64,000 nucleotides of DNA from Paraburkholderia monticola (GTDB lineage: Bacteria > Pseudomonadota > Gammaproteobacteria > Burkholderiales > Burkholderiaceae), in assembly GCF_001580545.1 (NCBI RefSeq), contig NZ_LRBG01000001.1, forward strand, positions 124,001 to 188,000, read 5' to 3'. Shown here piece by piece: positions 26,513-35,607 of this stretch (positions within the stretch are counted from its first letter, which is position 1; each line of letters begins with the position of its first letter). The position numbers were made by a program, and so were the translations under genes. The notes beneath the pieces were generated by a model, which was not told where the DNA came from, did no database searches, and saw only the letters and a program-made list of their open reading frames with translations.

Positions 26513-26716
26513 GTGTCGCATCATCACTTTGAAGACGATCTCGCTCACCTCGAACGCATAGTCCCGCAACTCGCCGTTAACAGCCCGCTCGGACTCCCTT
26601 ATTGGCGTGACCGTATTGCAGCGCTGGAAGCAGTTCAGGGATCGCTTCCAAATGGTGCGCGGCGGGTGACGCGTCTACTGATTGCGTTCGAGCGGATCCA
26701 AAAACGATCCGCTTGA
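26513..26716 (+). CDS. Hypothetical 67-residue helical protein
   Basis: Starts at GTG 26513 (AGGA upstream). The peptide is highly amphipathic: HHHFEDDLAHLERIVPQL, then YWRDRIAALEAVQ and RRVTRLLIAFERIQKRSA. Composition is protein-like and unlike the surrounding noncoding frames, but I do not recognise the family. It stands alone between noncoding stretches. Confidence 0.4.
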   Translation: MSHHHFEDDLAHLERIVPQLAVNSPLGLPYWRDRIAALEAVQGSLPNGARRVTRLLIAFERIQKRSA

Positions 26717-27054
26717 CAGTTACGGCATCCTGCACAGGCGTCGCACGGAAACTTTCGTTGCCACAGACGTTACCATGCGCGCTTGCCAGCATGCTCCGCC
26801 ATGCGATATTAAAAGGCTGCAAACCGGAGGCGACTGGACCGCAATGATCATTCGGTGAAATATGCACCGGTTGTTGACGAACCTGACTTATGTGCCGAGT
26901 GCCCGCGACGGGCCGCAGATGCCTCCGCTGTCTGGACCAATGCGACCATAGTGGGCGTTTCAGACCAGACGTGGCCGCCCGTCAGCTTGTGACGGATCGC
27001 CGTGCGCTCGACGATCCCACGTCAACTCAGCGGCAGTAGCGGGCCCGACGCGCT
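26717..27054. other. Noncoding region
   Basis: About 340 bases between two small genes; nothing recognisable. Confidence 0.4.
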
Positions 27055-27507
27055 CTACTGTGCCTCAAAACCAACTACACGGTGCCAGAATTCGTCCGCG
27101 CGCCCGTCCGGGCAGCCCTCCCGCTGCCACAATGCATACGCGCGCTGGCTGAGGTGATGATCTAGCGCCCGATGCCAGTACAGCGCCGCTCGCCCGTCCG
27201 GGCGACCGTCTTGCTCCCATAGAGCATAAGCGCGTTCACGAACCGACTGTTCCAGTCCGTCCTTCGTTTCGGAGCTTCGTTCAAGGTCGTCGCCATAGGA
27301 AGTCATCTGCCGGCTCCGGCTGACATGCAGTCGAGCCGTTAAACGTTCGATTTCACTGTCAGGAACCAAACGGCCGTTCGCTGCAGCCTCCAGTGCCTTC
27401 GCTTCGTATAGGCTATCGTCGGTTGCATCTCCCATTTCCCCCAGGGTGATGGGGTACGTGTGCAGCACAGCGCCCCGGGCATTCAATACATCAACAAGTC
27501 GTTGCAT
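27055..27507 (-). CDS. DUF2934 protein with two repeats
   Basis: A 150-residue protein from ATG 27507, set by an AAGGAG ribosome site six bases upstream. The C-terminal half holds two copies of the DUF2934 motif: RERAYALWEQDGRPDGRA, then YWHRA, and SQRAYALWQREGCPDGRA, then FWHRV. The N-terminal half (VDVLNARGAVLHTYPITLGE) is unassigned. DUF2934 is a short helical module of unknown function that is widespread in rhizobia and Burkholderia. It stands alone, with 280 bases to the HicB-like gene upstream. Confidence 0.8.
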   Translation of the reverse strand: MQRLVDVLNARGAVLHTYPITLGEMGDATDDSLYEAKALEAAANGRLVPDSEIERLTARLHVSRSRQMTSYGDDLERSSETKDGLEQSVRERAYALWEQDGRPDGRAALYWHRALDHHLSQRAYALWQREGCPDGRADEFWHRVVGFEAQ

Positions 27508-27787
27508 TACAACTCCTTCAATCGTCGTTCGCATCAGATAGGGGCCGACGCTTACAGTTGGGCCACCTTGAGAACGACTGTAGCGATATATTTTGCGTTC
27601 CCCGTCGTTTTTTCGATGGCACGAGGAATGAACTCTTTCTCCCTTTTGCCGCTCGGCAAAGGATGTTGCGCCGAGTCGGCTGTCTGAGCGAACATCACGT
27701 AATCGTGTGATCTGCACGACCCATTGAGCATTGAACTGATTTTCTGACGGTGTCGCACCGCGCATGTCATCTGTCCACCAAAGCTCG

Positions 27788-28216
27788 TCAGGAAACCGGC
27801 ACGTAGGGCACTTGTCCTGCGTGCCGACCCGCAAGTTCGTGTACGGCAGCCAGCGTGATCAGCGCGGAGCGCGTCATATGATGTTCTCTTGCCGCCAGAT
27901 CGACTTGCTGCAGCAGGGTGCTAAGCAAACTAACCTGAATGCTAGTGGCTTGCGAAGTAACCCGCGCAAGATTGATGTCGACAAACATCCAGATTCCTTC
28001 CCCATCGTCCATCTCGAGCGCATGCAATTCCGACGTACTGCACGTCGGAGCGGGTATAAGTTGCTCGCTACGGTCATACGTCAATTCGACTGCCCGCTTC
28101 GCATCGAACTTTAGTTCGTCCATTGACTTGCCGTGCGCAACAGCGCGGGGAAAATCGGGAAAACTGGCGCGAAAGCTGGCGTCACCTTCGCGGTGGACAT
28201 AAAGCGGATATTGCAT
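27788..28216 (-). CDS. HicB-like antitoxin-family protein without HicA partner
   Basis: A 142-residue protein from ATG 28216 with GGAG upstream. The N-terminal half is the HicB RNase-H-like domain (YPLYVHREGDASFRASFPDF and GKSMDELKFDAKRAVELTYD). The C-terminal part ends in a ribbon-helix-helix-like segment (LLQQVDLAAREHHMTRSALI). HicB proteins normally neutralise a 60-residue HicA mRNA interferase encoded just before or after them. No HicA-like frame was found within 300 bases on either side, so this is an orphan or a pure regulator. Confidence 0.75.
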   Translation of the reverse strand: MQYPLYVHREGDASFRASFPDFPRAVAHGKSMDELKFDAKRAVELTYDRSEQLIPAPTCSTSELHALEMDDGEGIWMFVDINLARVTSQATSIQVSLLSTLLQQVDLAAREHHMTRSALITLAAVHELAGRHAGQVPYVPVS

Positions 28217-28259
28217 GATCTGCTCCACTCGAACTGCGGACTGACTGGAATTCGATGTG

Positions 28260-28532
28260 TCAAAGCCCGCTCGCCTGAACCTTGCCGTCGACGATGTCCT
28301 TCCCGTATTGCATCGCAAGGTCGATGGCATCGCCTGCAGTGGTGGGACTCGCTATATCAAACACCGTCGCATAGCGCTGGGCCTTGGCCTCGCTGGGCTG
28401 GATCGTGTCGATTCGCACGACGGACGAAAACTGACGCGGACCCTTGGCATACGGGTCACGATGCAGCGGAAATTCCTGGTGAGAGTACGCACGTAGTTCG
28501 TGCCCTCTGTATTCAATGGTGGGAATGGTCAT
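28260..28532 (-). CDS. Small YRG-type protein (copy A)
   Basis: A 90-residue protein: an N-terminal IEYRGHELRAYSHQEF, a central hydrophobic strand, and a C-terminal helix AGDAIDLAMQYGKDIVDGKV. It shares its plan (short YRG-containing first strand, final Ala-rich helix with A-x-x-x-G/A-x-x-(I/F)-(V/I)-DG) with the small genes at 60,133-60,405 and 63,649-63,933. The family is common in Burkholderia and has no known function. It ends 43 bases upstream of the HicB-like gene on the same strand and could be co-transcribed with it. Confidence 0.7.
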   Translation of the reverse strand: MTIPTIEYRGHELRAYSHQEFPLHRDPYAKGPRQFSSVVRIDTIQPSEAKAQRYATVFDIASPTTAGDAIDLAMQYGKDIVDGKVQASGL

Positions 28533-29179
28533 GATGACGCGCTCCGTAAGCAGGTGCTGACCGTCATTGAACTCTATCTATCCGGATGCTGAAAAGGGCG
28601 GCCAGAGGTACATCTGGATTACTTCACAATGCGCTCAATGGCACTGCAAAGCAAACTAAATCTTGCGGGCGCAAGAATAGATGACAGCGACTTGCCAGCC
28701 TCTCGTCGGACGGCGAGACCGTCCGGCAATCTGCTCCTGCAGGGTGTGGTTCTCGTGCTTGAGTACGCAATAACACTGGGCTGACCGTACTATAACGACG
28801 GCGGTCGTGACGCCGATCGCTGCATACGTCGTTGCTGCCGCACGGTCCCTGCGACGCTGCCGCAGATCACCAGACCAGCAAGTCGGAGAAGCTGGCCGAA
28901 AGCCCTGAACCGTCGATAGCCGCTGCGCACCTGGGCGCTACCAACAAGATTGCACGGCGTCAGGAACAGATCGGGCAAAGCATACGGAACAACGCGCTAC
29001 TGCACCGGTTATATCGGCGATGTGCGCTCGCGGTCCGTTGCCGCGCCGATGGATTGCGCGGGTGGTTTGAAGCCTGTGTGAGGGGTAGCGGGCAGACCTT
29101 CGATCCTCCAACATCGCGCCGCGCATCGGGCACCGGCGAGGTTTCGTCTTTGGATGTCTGTCTATCAACGGTTCATCGG
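28533..29179. other. Noncoding region
   Basis: About 650 bases between the YRG-type gene and the histidine-kinase gene. Frames on both strands have atypical composition for this genome and no motif was recognised. Confidence 0.5.
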
Positions 29180-30312
29180 CTATTTCTTCATCAACGTGTG
29201 TCGCGGAAGACTGATCGTGAATATGCATCCCACGCCGGGAATATCGCGCACGCTCAGAACGCCGTCATTCAGCTCGACGCTGCGACGTGCTATAGACAGG
29301 CCGAGCCCAAGCCCGGATTTATCCACTCCGAACTGCTGGAACGGCAGAAACATCTGTTCTGCCTTGCCTGGCGGGAGACCACCGCCATGATCCTTTACTT
29401 CAATAAGAATCTTGTCGGCGACGGCATATGCATTCAGGGTGACGTCAGAGTTTGGTTGAGTAAATTTGAATGCGTTTTGTATGAGATTACCGAGCGCCGA
29501 ATAAAGAAGGTCGCGGTTGCCGCTAACAGCCAGTTGGAGATCGACTGGCGTTACCACCAGGCCGCACCCGCGTAGCTTTGCGGCCAGATTTGCGGCGTGC
29601 TTTGTTTCGTTTATGAAGTCTGCAAGTGAAAACAGCGTCCATTTCGCGCTATCGCCTGAGGGGATGCGAGCGTCTTCGATTGAATGCTCAATAAGTTTCT
29701 CCAAGCCCGCCAGGCTCCGCTCCAGGACGGCGCCGGTAGCGCCAAACAGGGGCAAATTTCCGGCTTTTGCCGCGGCGAATGCGAGATTTGCAGTGTGCAG
29801 AAAGTTGCGAAGCTCATGGGCGAACGACCCCATGCGCTCGCCTTCTTCCACGGCGTGTTGAGTAGCCATCTTGAAATCTCGCTGATAACTGAACTCAGTG
29901 ACTGCGTCGGCGATTGCGTTGTCGAGGCAGCGGTTCAGCGTGCGAAACTCGTCGATCGAAAACGGCGCATCGCGTTCGTGTGCCAGGTCGGTAATGGCCT
30001 GGCATAGATCTCCATAATCATGGACAACCTGATCGACCGTGTACCCCAACCGTAACAACTCGTGTCCGTGCTGGGCTGCCGCCTCTCCAATGTCCGAACG
30101 ACCGGCATTCCCTCCCGGCGAGCCTGACACGATGACGCTGTCTGCAGGGCAATCTGTCTGTTCACTTCGCAACGTTTCAATGAGCTGTCCGAGAAACAGC
30201 GGCACGCCGTTTTCGAGTTGCACAACAGACGCGCCGCGCGCCGGCCGCTGGGCCACTTTGGTCCTGCAGCGCGATATAAGTCGCGGTTATTTGCCAGAAA
30301 TGTGTGAAGCAT
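29180..30312 (-). CDS. RsbRD-type sensor histidine kinase with an apparent N-terminal frameshift
   Basis: The main frame (to GTG 30256) encodes 358 residues. It holds an RsbRD-like four-helix sensor (to about residue 110), an H-box GSFAHELRNFLHTANL, an N-box LGNLIQNAFKFTQ, and G-boxes DHGGGLP and GLGLGLSIARR. This is a soluble kinase without membrane segments. The natural start is probably ATG 30312 in another frame: it reads MLHTFLANNRD, and the main frame then continues LISRCRTKVAQRPARG, the usual start of this family. Joining them needs one inserted base near 30,280, and the main frame has a TAA just upstream of that point. Either the gene carries a one-base deletion, the GTG start is used, or there is a sequence error. 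A His-Asp partner is not adjacent. Confidence 0.85.
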
Positions 30313-30403
30313 GATGCCTCCCGCACGGGTGCATGAGGAGTGCCGGTTACGGACCCGTGCGGCCGGCCCTCCGACTCACCGACAGACCTGCTCGGACATC
30401 AGG

Positions 30404-30511
30404 TCAGCGACTGATCGCGGCGCAGCCCGGAGGCCCGACGTACGAAAGAATCAGTGCCACTGACCACACGGCCAGCTGCAAACCCAGCATGATGCGTCTG
30501 AAGCTGCGCAT
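30404..30511 (-). CDS. Possible 35-residue single-TM peptide
   Basis: ATG 30511 is preceded by GGAGAAGGG and opens a frame MRSFRRIMLGLQLAVWSVAL, then ILSYVGPPGCAAISR. It has a basic N terminus and one clear membrane span. It is supported only by the ribosome site and composition, with no paralogue in the window. Confidence 0.35.
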   Translation of the reverse strand: MRSFRRIMLGLQLAVWSVALILSYVGPPGCAAISR

Positions 30512-31159
30512 TCCCTTCTCCACAGGCGCCCGAGGCGCTCTTCATTGAGGCTGCCACCACAGGAGGCCTGTCCTGGAAAGAGGCTGGAGGGCGGTAAGAA
30601 CGCGTGTCGGGATTTCCCGGCCGTCGTCTCACAGCGATTGCCTGGCCTGGCGTGCGCGCAGTAACGCACCGGAAAAACTGCCCCTCTGTGCGCGCATGCG
30701 ACGTGCCCGGAAGCTCGCAGCACTCAGTCTGACGATAACGATTGAAGCCTGGCGATTGATGCGGCGCTGATGGGCAATTCCGCACTCTCTCATCATGACT
30801 GCCTCCGCACGGCACTCCTCGGTCGCCAAATCGCCCCACGTCCGTGCCGGCACTCGCAAACTGCGCGGTCGCTGTACCTTTAAACGCGCCACTCCCGGCA
30901 ATTGTCGTGTCGAACCTGTCGTTGTCAAAAGTGCATGTCGACCATGCTTTCGACACCTGCCCGCGAGGCAGATTCCGCGCGACCGGCTCGCGCCCACAAG
31001 TGGGATCTACCCATTTGCATTCACTGACTCGAGCTCCCTACTTCTTTAGGGTTGCGGCGACGTCCGCGGACAGCCAGGTACAGCCGTTGCGCCCTCAGCT
31101 GCGTCACGAACCGGAGCGTCCGCCCGGTCGATCCACGCAGTTCCCTTGAGGGCTTATCC
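30512..31159. other. Noncoding region upstream of the membrane-protein gene
   Basis: About 650 bases; no convincing gene. Short overlapping frames on the minus strand have no recognisable motif. Confidence 0.45.
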
Positions 31160-31876
31160 ATGCAACTCCTTACTAGCCAAGACGGTCTACCCCGGGTCTC
31201 ATGGGGTTCCGTCATCGCCGGCGTAATTCTCTCCCTCGTCGTCTATCTCATTCTTAGTGTGCTCGGGGCCGCGATCGGGATGTCAGCCCTTTCTCCCCTG
31301 TCTCGCCCGAACCCGCTCCAAGGCTTTGGATTCGCGTCGGGTGCCTATCTAATCGTGATGACGGTGATTGCAGTCTTCATCGGCTCTTACTTTGCGGGCC
31401 GCTGCGCACCGGCGCTTGGTTGGCTCCATGGCCTGCTTGCGTGGGCAGTCATGATCCTGATGATTGTGTATGGCACGACGTCCCTCGTCGGGAGCGCGGT
31501 GAGCGCCGCAGGAAGTGTAGCGGCCACTGGTGCAACCGTCGGCGCTGCGGCAAGTCCCTCGGGCGCCGCCGCGACGATCACGGGCTCTTTGACGCAACGG
31601 GTGCAAGGTGTGATCGCCTCGGCCAGCGCCGAAGCTTCAAGTCCGCAAGCCGAAGCCGACGCACGTCAGGCGGCCGATACCGCAGCACGGGGCGCGGCGC
31701 GCGCGTCATGGTTTTCGTTTGCGGCACTCGTTGTCGGCGCAGTTATCTCCATCGTGTCAGGGCGCGCCGGGTTCCGGCATCAACCGCCGTTTGAAGAAGC
31801 TGGCGGTGCTTCGACTGATGGCGTACCCCTTCGTCGCAATCCAGCCCGCGCGATGCCTGGACATCAGGCTCCCTGA
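31160..31876 (+). CDS. Integral membrane protein, likely envelope-stress related
   Basis: A 238-residue protein from ATG 31160 (GAGGG upstream). Hydrophobic spans lie at about residues 14-40 (WGSVIAGVILSLVVYLILSV), 62-84, 90-112 and 193-210. A low-complexity Ala/Ser/Thr-rich loop (about 115-190) sits before the last span, and a basic tail follows. The N-terminal SWGSVIAGVILSL pattern is common in Burkholderiaceae membrane proteins of unknown function. It is followed after 34 bases by two DUF2382 genes on the same strand, suggesting one stress operon. Confidence 0.75.
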   Translation: MQLLTSQDGLPRVSWGSVIAGVILSLVVYLILSVLGAAIGMSALSPLSRPNPLQGFGFASGAYLIVMTVIAVFIGSYFAGRCAPALGWLHGLLAWAVMILMIVYGTTSLVGSAVSAAGSVAATGATVGAAASPSGAAATITGSLTQRVQGVIASASAEASSPQAEADARQAADTAARGAARASWFSFAALVVGAVISIVSGRAGFRHQPPFEEAGGASTDGVPLRRNPARAMPGHQAP

Positions 31877-31910
31877 TCTGTGTCGTTAAAAATAAGTTGC
31901 AGGAGCTGCC

Positions 31911-32384
31911 ATGACCGACAAGCGGGTATCCGATCCCTCATCCGTGCCGCCCGCGGCGGCGATGAAAGTCCCCAGAGTGGAGGAGCGGCTGTGTGTCGGC
32001 GTCACGGAACAAGAAACGGCATCCGTGCGCGTCAGAACAGTCATCCACAAGGAGTTGACGGAAATCCCGGTTGTACTCACGCGGCGCGTTGTCACCATTG
32101 AACGCGTCCCCGCGCACCGGCTTGTGGATAGTGAATTCGAGCCCTTCCGGGAGGGAAGCGTTCTTGTCGTTCCGGTCTTCGAATATGTGCCCGTCACCGA
32201 AATGAAATTGATGCTGACAGAAGAAGTCCGGATCCGACTTGAAGAAATTGAAGAAACGAGCGTGCACGAGGCCGAAGTGCAACGGCAGGAGCTCGTGGTG
32301 GAACGGCGAACCGGAACTGATGGAGACTGGATCGCGCAATCAGCCGCACCGTCCTCCGACGATGGCGAGCAGTCGGCATTATGA
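31911..32384 (+). CDS. DUF2382 (YsnF/AvaK) domain protein
   Basis: A 157-residue protein. The DUF2382 domain spans residues about 20-135, with alternating acidic and basic segments (VPRVEERLCVGVTEQETASV, VRIRLEEIEETSVHEAEVQ) and a final V-x-R-(Q/E)-E-L-V-V-E-R motif typical of the domain. Unlike many relatives it has no N-terminal PRC-barrel. YsnF-like proteins belong to general stress regulons. The next gene, 61 bases downstream, carries the same domain. Confidence 0.8.
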   Translation: MTDKRVSDPSSVPPAAAMKVPRVEERLCVGVTEQETASVRVRTVIHKELTEIPVVLTRRVVTIERVPAHRLVDSEFEPFREGSVLVVPVFEYVPVTEMKLMLTEEVRIRLEEIEETSVHEAEVQRQELVVERRTGTDGDWIAQSAAPSSDDGEQSAL

Positions 32385-32445
32385 AGTACAGCAGTTCCGT
32401 CTGGCTGACGTAGAGCCACTCACACACAATCCCGGAGGATTGAAA

Positions 32446-33300
32446 ATGTCACAAGTCGTTGTAGGTGTATTCGATTCGCTTGAACAGGCCGATGAGGCGC
32501 AGGAACATCTGTCGCAAACTGGCATTGCCAGAAGCGCTATGGAGGTTCACACAGACAGCCAGAGCGCAGGACTGCCGGAGCGCAACCGCGCCGTGGAACC
32601 GGGCGCGCACGCCGAGGAAAGCGCGTCGTACAAGATTGGGCATTTCTTCGGCAAACTTTTTGGCGCCGGTGGGCAGCCTGCCGAGGTCGGCCATTATCAG
32701 GAGGCCGTGCGCCGAGGAAGCGCCGTCGTTACGGTCACCGTTGTTGATGAAGCACAGATGATCGCCGTGCGCTCCGCCCTGCACGAAGCTGGCGCAGTGG
32801 ATATTGAAGAGCGTGTTGCCCAGTGGAAAAACACAGGATATGAGGGATACGACCCGAGCGCAGCACGATTTTCCGCCGATGAGACGGCCGCAGAGCGCCA
32901 GTCCTTTGCGGTTGTGCGGGAGTCGCTCGAGGTCGGCAAGCGCGAGGTGCAGACCGGTGGTGTACGCGTCTATTCACGTGTCACTGAAACGCCCGTCACC
33001 GAGACGGTCAGCTTGCGCGAAGAGCACGCCACAATCGAGCGGCAACCCGTAGACCGCATTGCGACAGCCGAGGATCTCAAGGCGGCATCCGTCGAAATCC
33101 GCGAGACGGCAGAGCACGCGGTCGTCGCGAAGACTGCGCACGTGGTCGAGGAGGTAACGGTCGGCAAGGAGGTTTCAGATCACATTGAGACGATCAACGA
33201 GACGTTGCAAGGCACGGAAGTCGAGGTCGAGCGCGTCGAAGCTGAACCGTCTGCTTCGCCTGGCGATCAGGCAGCTTCACTGCCCGCAAAGCGCCCCTAA
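32446..33300 (+). CDS. General stress protein 17M-like / DUF2382 fusion
   Basis: A 284-residue protein from ATG 32446 with a strong CGGAGG site. The N-terminal 100 residues are a GsP17M-like alpha/beta domain (SQVVVGVFDSLEQADEAQEH, VVTVTVVDEAQMIAVRSALH). The C-terminal half (from about residue 145) is a DUF2382/YsnF domain (QSFAVVRESLEVGKREVQTG, REEHATIERQPVDR). The order and length match YsnF-type stress proteins of Proteobacteria. It is the last gene of a three-gene plus-strand cluster. Confidence 0.85.
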   Translation: MSQVVVGVFDSLEQADEAQEHLSQTGIARSAMEVHTDSQSAGLPERNRAVEPGAHAEESASYKIGHFFGKLFGAGGQPAEVGHYQEAVRRGSAVVTVTVVDEAQMIAVRSALHEAGAVDIEERVAQWKNTGYEGYDPSAARFSADETAAERQSFAVVRESLEVGKREVQTGGVRVYSRVTETPVTETVSLREEHATIERQPVDRIATAEDLKAASVEIRETAEHAVVAKTAHVVEEVTVGKEVSDHIETINETLQGTEVEVERVEAEPSASPGDQAASLPAKRP

Positions 33301-33380
33301 GTGCAGTTATGGGTTCCCGTCGGCCGCATACCGCTGCGGACGGGAATCTCCGCCTCATGCTCCAATTGATCGAGTACGAC

Positions 33381-33557
33381 ATGAAAAATCCATGGACAAA
33401 GAAAAACCCGTTTCTCAGTATGTGGTTAAGCGGGGCGAATGCCGTGACGGGCTCGGCGCGAGGTCGCGCAACGGCTGCCGCAAAGCGCGGAACCGCGGCA
33501 TTCTGGACTGCGGCGCTCGCGCCGCCGAAACCCAAAAAAAGGAAAGCGCGACGGTGA
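33381..33557 (+). CDS. Small basic protein (MKNPWTKKNPFLSMWLSGAN family)
   Basis: A 58-residue protein from ATG 33381 with N-terminal MKNPWTKKNPFLSMWLSGAN, a central Ala-rich helix and a very basic C-terminal tail (PPKPKKRKARR). The sequence type is familiar from Burkholderiaceae genomes near phasin or PHA-related genes; a role at polymer granules or in nucleic-acid binding is only inference. A convergent hydrolase gene ends 17 bases downstream. Confidence 0.65.
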   Translation: MKNPWTKKNPFLSMWLSGANAVTGSARGRATAAAKRGTAAFWTAALAPPKPKKRKARR

Positions 33558-33573
33558 CTCGAGCTTTTTTCGT

Positions 33574-34329
33574 CTAGAACAGCTTGGTGACACAGGCTTC
33601 GAGCAACGAGCGAAATGAGCGGTGCCGAGGCTCGGCAAGAAGGCGAGCCACGACACGCAGCACTTCCGGATGGTGAACCATGCCCCAGTGACTCACGTTA
33701 TCCACTTCGACGTTCTGATGATATTCGGACTCCGTCCCGACGCATCCAGCCCACCCCACGATACCGTCGGATGGCGAATATACCGACGTGCAGGGAACCA
33801 CAGGGTCGATACCCAGTTGCCGGAGCAGCGCCTCATCCATCGGCGACACTCCCCCGTTCAGGAGCGTGAAAAGCCAGCCGGCATGGGTTGAGTTCGCCTG
33901 GTCGGCGAACGGAGTCGCAAGGGTGATGACCCGCCGCACCAGTTCCGGGTGCTTTTTCGCGAGTTCGCGCGCATACACCCCGCCCAGGCTCCAACCGATT
34001 AATGAAACGGGCCGACTATTGCGACTGTAGATCTGCTTCAGTTGAGCGCTCAACAGCTCGAGAAAGCCGTCGAAATCGGTATCCGGCCATTGGTTAACGC
34101 CCTGCTCCCAGTCATGGACTTCATAATTCAGTTCTCTTAACCTCTCCCGCAAGCCTTCGGTCGCGTATCCGCTGGCACCCAGCCCAGGAAAAACGATAAC
34201 AGGATGGCCGTCACCTTGTGGCAACGGCTCCGATAAGGGCGCGAGACTCGCAAAATAATCCGAAATGGCACGAAGGGGTTCCAGCGCGAGAAGGATTGCT
34301 GGGGGCGGCTTAAATGCTGGACTGTCCAT
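33574..34329 (-). CDS. Lipase-like alpha/beta-hydrolase
   Basis: A 251-residue protein from ATG 34329 (GGGAG upstream). It shows HPVIVFPGLGASGYATEGLR as the oxyanion-hole strand, the nucleophile elbow GWSLGG, PFADQANS, SPSDGIVGWAGC containing the catalytic Asp, and a late VDNVSHWGMVHHPEV containing the catalytic His. This arrangement is that of triacylglycerol-lipase/esterase-like cytoplasmic hydrolases. There is no signal peptide. It sits next to the small basic protein and a phasin remnant, which hints at storage-polymer or lipid metabolism. Confidence 0.8.
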   Translation of the reverse strand: MDSPAFKPPPAILLALEPLRAISDYFASLAPLSEPLPQGDGHPVIVFPGLGASGYATEGLRERLRELNYEVHDWEQGVNQWPDTDFDGFLELLSAQLKQIYSRNSRPVSLIGWSLGGVYARELAKKHPELVRRVITLATPFADQANSTHAGWLFTLLNGGVSPMDEALLRQLGIDPVVPCTSVYSPSDGIVGWAGCVGTESEYHQNVEVDNVSHWGMVHHPEVLRVVARLLAEPRHRSFRSLLEACVTKLF

Positions 34330-34370
34330 CGAATCTCCCAAGGCACCGATGTATGATTCACCGCGCACCG

Positions 34371-34691
34371 TCAAAGAAATGCCCCAACGCACCTGCGCGT
34401 AGCGTTGCGGACTAAAGGGGCGTGGCGCGCGAGGCCCGTCCGGATCCGGGGTGAGCAGAGTTCGTAGACGTGGCGGCTGTACGCCGTGAATTTTTCCGCA
34501 GTGGGCTTCGCGAGGCGTGTTGACAATGCAATCAGTTCCTCAGGTTTGGCGGACAACGCCATGGTCATCAACGCGTGGTTCTCGGCGCGCGTCCCTCTGA
34601 CTTCAACCGTGCCGTAGTCATTTCGCCCGGCCGTGATAACGAGTCCGACTTCATCGGTCGAATTATTCTCGGTATAACGAAGCAATGGCAA
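34371..34691 (-). pseudogene. Phasin remnant
   Basis: The minus-strand frame contains LSAKPEELIALSTRLAKPTA followed by EKFTAYSRHVYEL, a clear match to the central part of PhaP-type phasins (D-P-x-x-L-x-A-L-x-x-x-x-x-x-P-x-x-E-K-x-x-x-Y-x-R-x-x-Y-E). The residues before and after do not resemble a phasin, and the C-terminal half is a low-quality Arg-rich frame. It is best read as an internal fragment of a decayed granule-associated protein gene. Confidence 0.6.
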
Positions 34692-34731
34692 ATCTGGAGG
34701 ACGGGCTCCTACCCGGAGCCCCGCCAGATTG

Positions 34732-35607
34732 TCACTTCACAGCCTCTCCCACACCGAGGTCAGCGCCGGTCATGGGGTCGGAGGAAGTGTCAGACGCCGT
34801 ACGCGAGGCCATAGCGCGAAGAACCTCGGCCTCGTCGGCAGTCACGTTCACTGTTGCCGTGCCGTCGCCACCGTCCACAGCCGGTTTCGGCGCTTCGACG
34901 AATTCCCACTCGGGCCCCTCATTCCACGGACCTCGTGGAGCCCCATCGCTTGCGGACATTTTGTAATAGACGCTTGTAAATTCCGGGACACCGGGAAGCT
35001 TTCCCTGCGGGAAATTCGGCAGGATTGAGTGAAGCGCTTTTTCGAACGACTTCTGATGTGCGATTTCGCGCGTCATTAGAAAGCCCAATGTTTCTTTGAT
35101 GCCGGGGTCGTCGGTCACGTTAATCAGCCGTTCGTACACAATCTTGGCCCGAGCTTCCGCCGCGATGTTGGAACGGAGGTCTGCGGTAGGTTCACCGATG
35201 GTATCGACATAGGCCGCCGACCACGGAACCCCAGCGGAATTGGTGAGTGCCGGGCCGCCCCCGTACAGCAGCGCTGTGATATGCGAGTCGTTGCCGCCGC
35301 CGGTCATGCCTCGATACAGCTCAGCTTCACTTTCAACCGCTTCTGCTAGTTGACCCTTGGCCCCCTTGTTCAGCATCGCGACGATAGACCCGACGATTTC
35401 CAGATGACTGAGTTCTTCCGTTGCGATGTCGAACAGGAGGTCCTTGCGACCGGGGTCATCTTCACCCACCGCCTGAGTGAAATACCGGCAAGCCGCGCCG
35501 AGTTCACCTTGTGGTCCTCCAAATTGCTCGAGCAGCAGATTTGCGAGGCCGGGATTAGGCGCGGAAACACGCACCGTGTATTGGAGGCGTTTGTTATGCA
35601 CAAACAT
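34732..35607 (-). CDS. Manganese (non-haem) catalase
   Basis: A 291-residue protein with the four-helix di-manganese core: a first helix region LLLEQFGGPQGELGAACRYF, FDIATEELSHLEIVG with the E-x-x-H ligand pair, then AAEARAKIVYERL and TREIAHQKSFEKAL with later Glu/His ligands. It detoxifies hydrogen peroxide in the cytoplasm without haem. The C-terminal 60 residues form a flexible acidic tail. The ATG at 35607 follows AAGGAG. Length and ligands are complete. A possible remnant of a second member is at 48.3-48.6 kb. Confidence 0.93.
   Translation of the reverse strand: MFVHNKRLQYTVRVSAPNPGLANLLLEQFGGPQGELGAACRYFTQAVGEDDPGRKDLLFDIATEELSHLEIVGSIVAMLNKGAKGQLAEAVESEAELYRGMTGGGNDSHITALLYGGGPALTNSAGVPWSAAYVDTIGEPTADLRSNIAAEARAKIVYERLINVTDDPGIKETLGFLMTREIAHQKSFEKALHSILPNFPQGKLPGVPEFTSVYYKMSASDGAPRGPWNEGPEWEFVEAPKPAVDGGDGTATVNVTADEAEVLRAMASRTASDTSSDPMTGADLGVGEAVK

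Noticed and set aside
28832..29575. A 247-residue plus-strand frame opposite the histidine kinase
   Set aside because: It is the complement of the kinase gene for half its length and lacks any domain-like pattern.
30399..30997. Two overlapping minus-strand frames of 122-185 residues
   Set aside because: Arg/Ser/Pro-rich composition typical of antisense frames in GC-rich DNA; no ribosome site.
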